DNA of 27,088 nt, from positions 1 through 27,088 of the forward strand of contig NW_003120885.1 of the NCBI RefSeq assembly GCF_000003605.2, in the 5' to 3' direction. This stretch comes from Saccoglossus kowalevskii (Eukaryota; Hemichordata; Enteropneusta; Harrimaniidae). The notes beneath the pieces were generated by a model, which searched no databases, was not told where the DNA came from, and worked only from the letters and a program-made list of their open reading frames with translations. Positions 26,273 to 27,088 of this stretch are shown piece by piece; within the stretch, counting starts at the first letter, position 1, and every line of letters begins with the position of its first letter. Position numbers and translations under genes: made by a program.

Positions 26273-26368
26273 CATCAACATTTTTATTCCACCGTACATA
26301 CTAACTTTTTTCCATGATTTTTTGCCTAGCCGAAGCATTAAATGACATCCAATTGCGACGAATATTCA

Positions 26369-26487
26369 GCCTACTGCCAAACTAATGCAGAATACACCAG
26401 TTCTCGTCCGATCACTGAAGTTAAGCCCACCGGACGTGGTTAGTACTTGTATGGGAGACCGGCTGGGAATACCACGTGCAGTAGGCT
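26369..26487 (+). rRNA. 5S rRNA gene, unit 124 (class III, helix II replaced)
   Basis: 119 nt; unit 8 haplotype (C15T, T17A, CCCACCGGACG) plus C83T. T5 follows. Confidence 0.8.
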
Positions 26488-26581
26488 TATCAACATTTTT
26501 ATTCCACCGTACATACCATATTTCCCGGGATTTGTTGCCTAGCCGAAGTAAAAAATTACATCCAATTTCGACGAATATTCA

Positions 26582-26701
26582 GCCTACTGCCAAACCATTG
26601 CAGAATACACCAGTTCTCGTCCGATCACTGAAGCAAAGCCGCATCGGGCGTGGTTAGTACTTGCACGGGAGACCGGCTGGGAATACCACCTGCAGTAGGC
26701 T
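26582..26701 (+). rRNA. 5S rRNA gene, unit 125 (class IV mosaic)
   Basis: Full 120 nt with T53C, T54A, T59C, T85C and G109C like unit 11, but the far-upstream spacer is the GTAAAAAAT type of unit 9. T5 follows. Confidence 0.89.
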
Positions 26702-26797
26702 AATGAACATTTTTATTCCACCGTACATACTAACCTTTTTCCATGATTTTTTGCATAGCCGAAGCATTTAATGACATCTAATTGCTAAGAATATTCA

Positions 26798-26917
26798 GCC
26801 TACTGCCAAACCAATGCAGAATACACCAGTTCTCGTCCGATCACTGAAGTTAATCTGCATCGGGCATGCTTAGTAATTGCATGGGAGACCGGCTGGGAAT
26901 ACCACGTGCAGTAGGCT
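26798..26917 (+). rRNA. 5S rRNA gene, unit 126 (class II)
   Basis: Same haplotype as unit 12 (T17A, G57T, G69A, G72C, C79A). T5 follows. Confidence 0.88.
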
Positions 26918-27013
26918 TATCAACATTTTTATTCCACCGTACATACCAACTTTTCCCCGGGATTTGTTGCCTGGCCGAAGTATTAAATTACATCCAATTT
27001 CGACGAATATTCA

Positions 27014-27088
27014 GCCTACTGCCAAACCATTGCAGAATACACCAGTTCTCGTCCGATCACTGAAGCAAAGCCGCATCGGGCGTGGTTG
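27014..27088 (+). rRNA. 5S rRNA gene, unit 127, cut by window edge (class IV)
   Basis: First 75 nt only. T53C, T54A and T59C as in units 11 and 13. The last base (G for A75) sits at the window edge. Confidence 0.88.

Larger units (their letters stand above)
1..27088 (+). repeat. Tandem 5S rDNA array, 127 units of about 216 bp
   Basis: The window is entirely head-to-tail 5S units with no inversion and no insertion of foreign sequence. Gene starts are mostly 215-216 bp apart; exceptions are 221 bp before unit 5, 188 bp before unit 64 and 143 bp before unit 80. The 5S product is the small RNA of the large ribosomal subunit, made by RNA polymerase III from an internal promoter and bound by TFIIIA, then uL18 and uL5. 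Identity rests on the 120-nt length, a perfect 9-bp helix I, the loop E strands (AGTAC and GGGAATACC) and the box A and box C motifs. Positions in unit entries are gene numbering 1-120 against the window consensus. Confidence 0.98.

Noticed and set aside
1-27088. CRISPR array
   Set aside because: The repeat is 120 nt and folds as 5S rRNA, and the 96-bp intervals are related to one another rather than unique.
1-27088. SINE3-type 5S-derived retroposons
   Set aside because: There is no fused tail, poly(A) or target-site duplication, and copies are strictly tandem in one orientation.
1-27088. Bacterial or organellar origin
   Set aside because: The 5S has eukaryotic box A and box C motifs, eukaryotic loop E and tandem pol III layout with T-run terminators.

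Overview
The whole window is one head-to-tail tandem array of 5S ribosomal RNA genes on the + strand. I count 127 units: 125 within the window and one cut by each edge. A typical unit is about 216 bp, made of a 120-nt 5S gene and a spacer of about 96 bp. I see no protein-coding gene, tRNA, transposon or unrelated sequence. The open frames of 60-126 codons are artefacts: the unit is 72 codons long, so one frame reads through spacer and gene until it reaches TAG in the 5S GGTTAG motif.

Organism: the eukaryotic-type 5S (GTCCGATCACTGAAGTTAAG, GGTTAGTACTTG, GGGAATACC), its internal pol III promoter and tandem arrangement with short spacers point to a multicellular eukaryote. The 5' half (GAATACACC, TTCTCGTCCGATCAC) resembles invertebrate animals, most of all arthropods. 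That placement is from memory of the family and is only moderately certain.

Unit anatomy (gene numbered 1-120): helix I is GCCTACTGC (1-9) with GCAGTAGGC (111-119). Box A lies near 50-64, the intermediate element near 67-72 and box C near 80-97. A TATA-like A/T element (ATTAAAT or AATAAAT) sits at -32 to -26, and most genes have a T5 terminator starting 9 nt after the gene. Substitutions below are written against the window consensus.

The unusual feature is heterogeneity. By eye no unit equals the consensus; the closest (units 61, 67, 80, 115) differ at two sites. Units fall into classes. Class I has AAGCTG at 55-60. Class II has G57T, often with G69A and T7A or T17A. Class III has helix II's 3' strand replaced by a CACCGG or CACCAG sequence and is 1 nt shorter. 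Class IV has T53C+T59C, usually with T85C. Variants are shared by groups of units, and multi-unit blocks (0.4-1 kb) recur at fixed offsets (3,452; 5,174; 15,645; 21,023; 24,903 bp). This indicates repeated block duplication by unequal exchange rather than single-unit homogenisation. Several units are clearly broken (1, 39, 79, 99), and some others have lost their proximal T-run. The window is best read as a diversified, partly decaying 5S cluster or the edge of a larger 5S locus.
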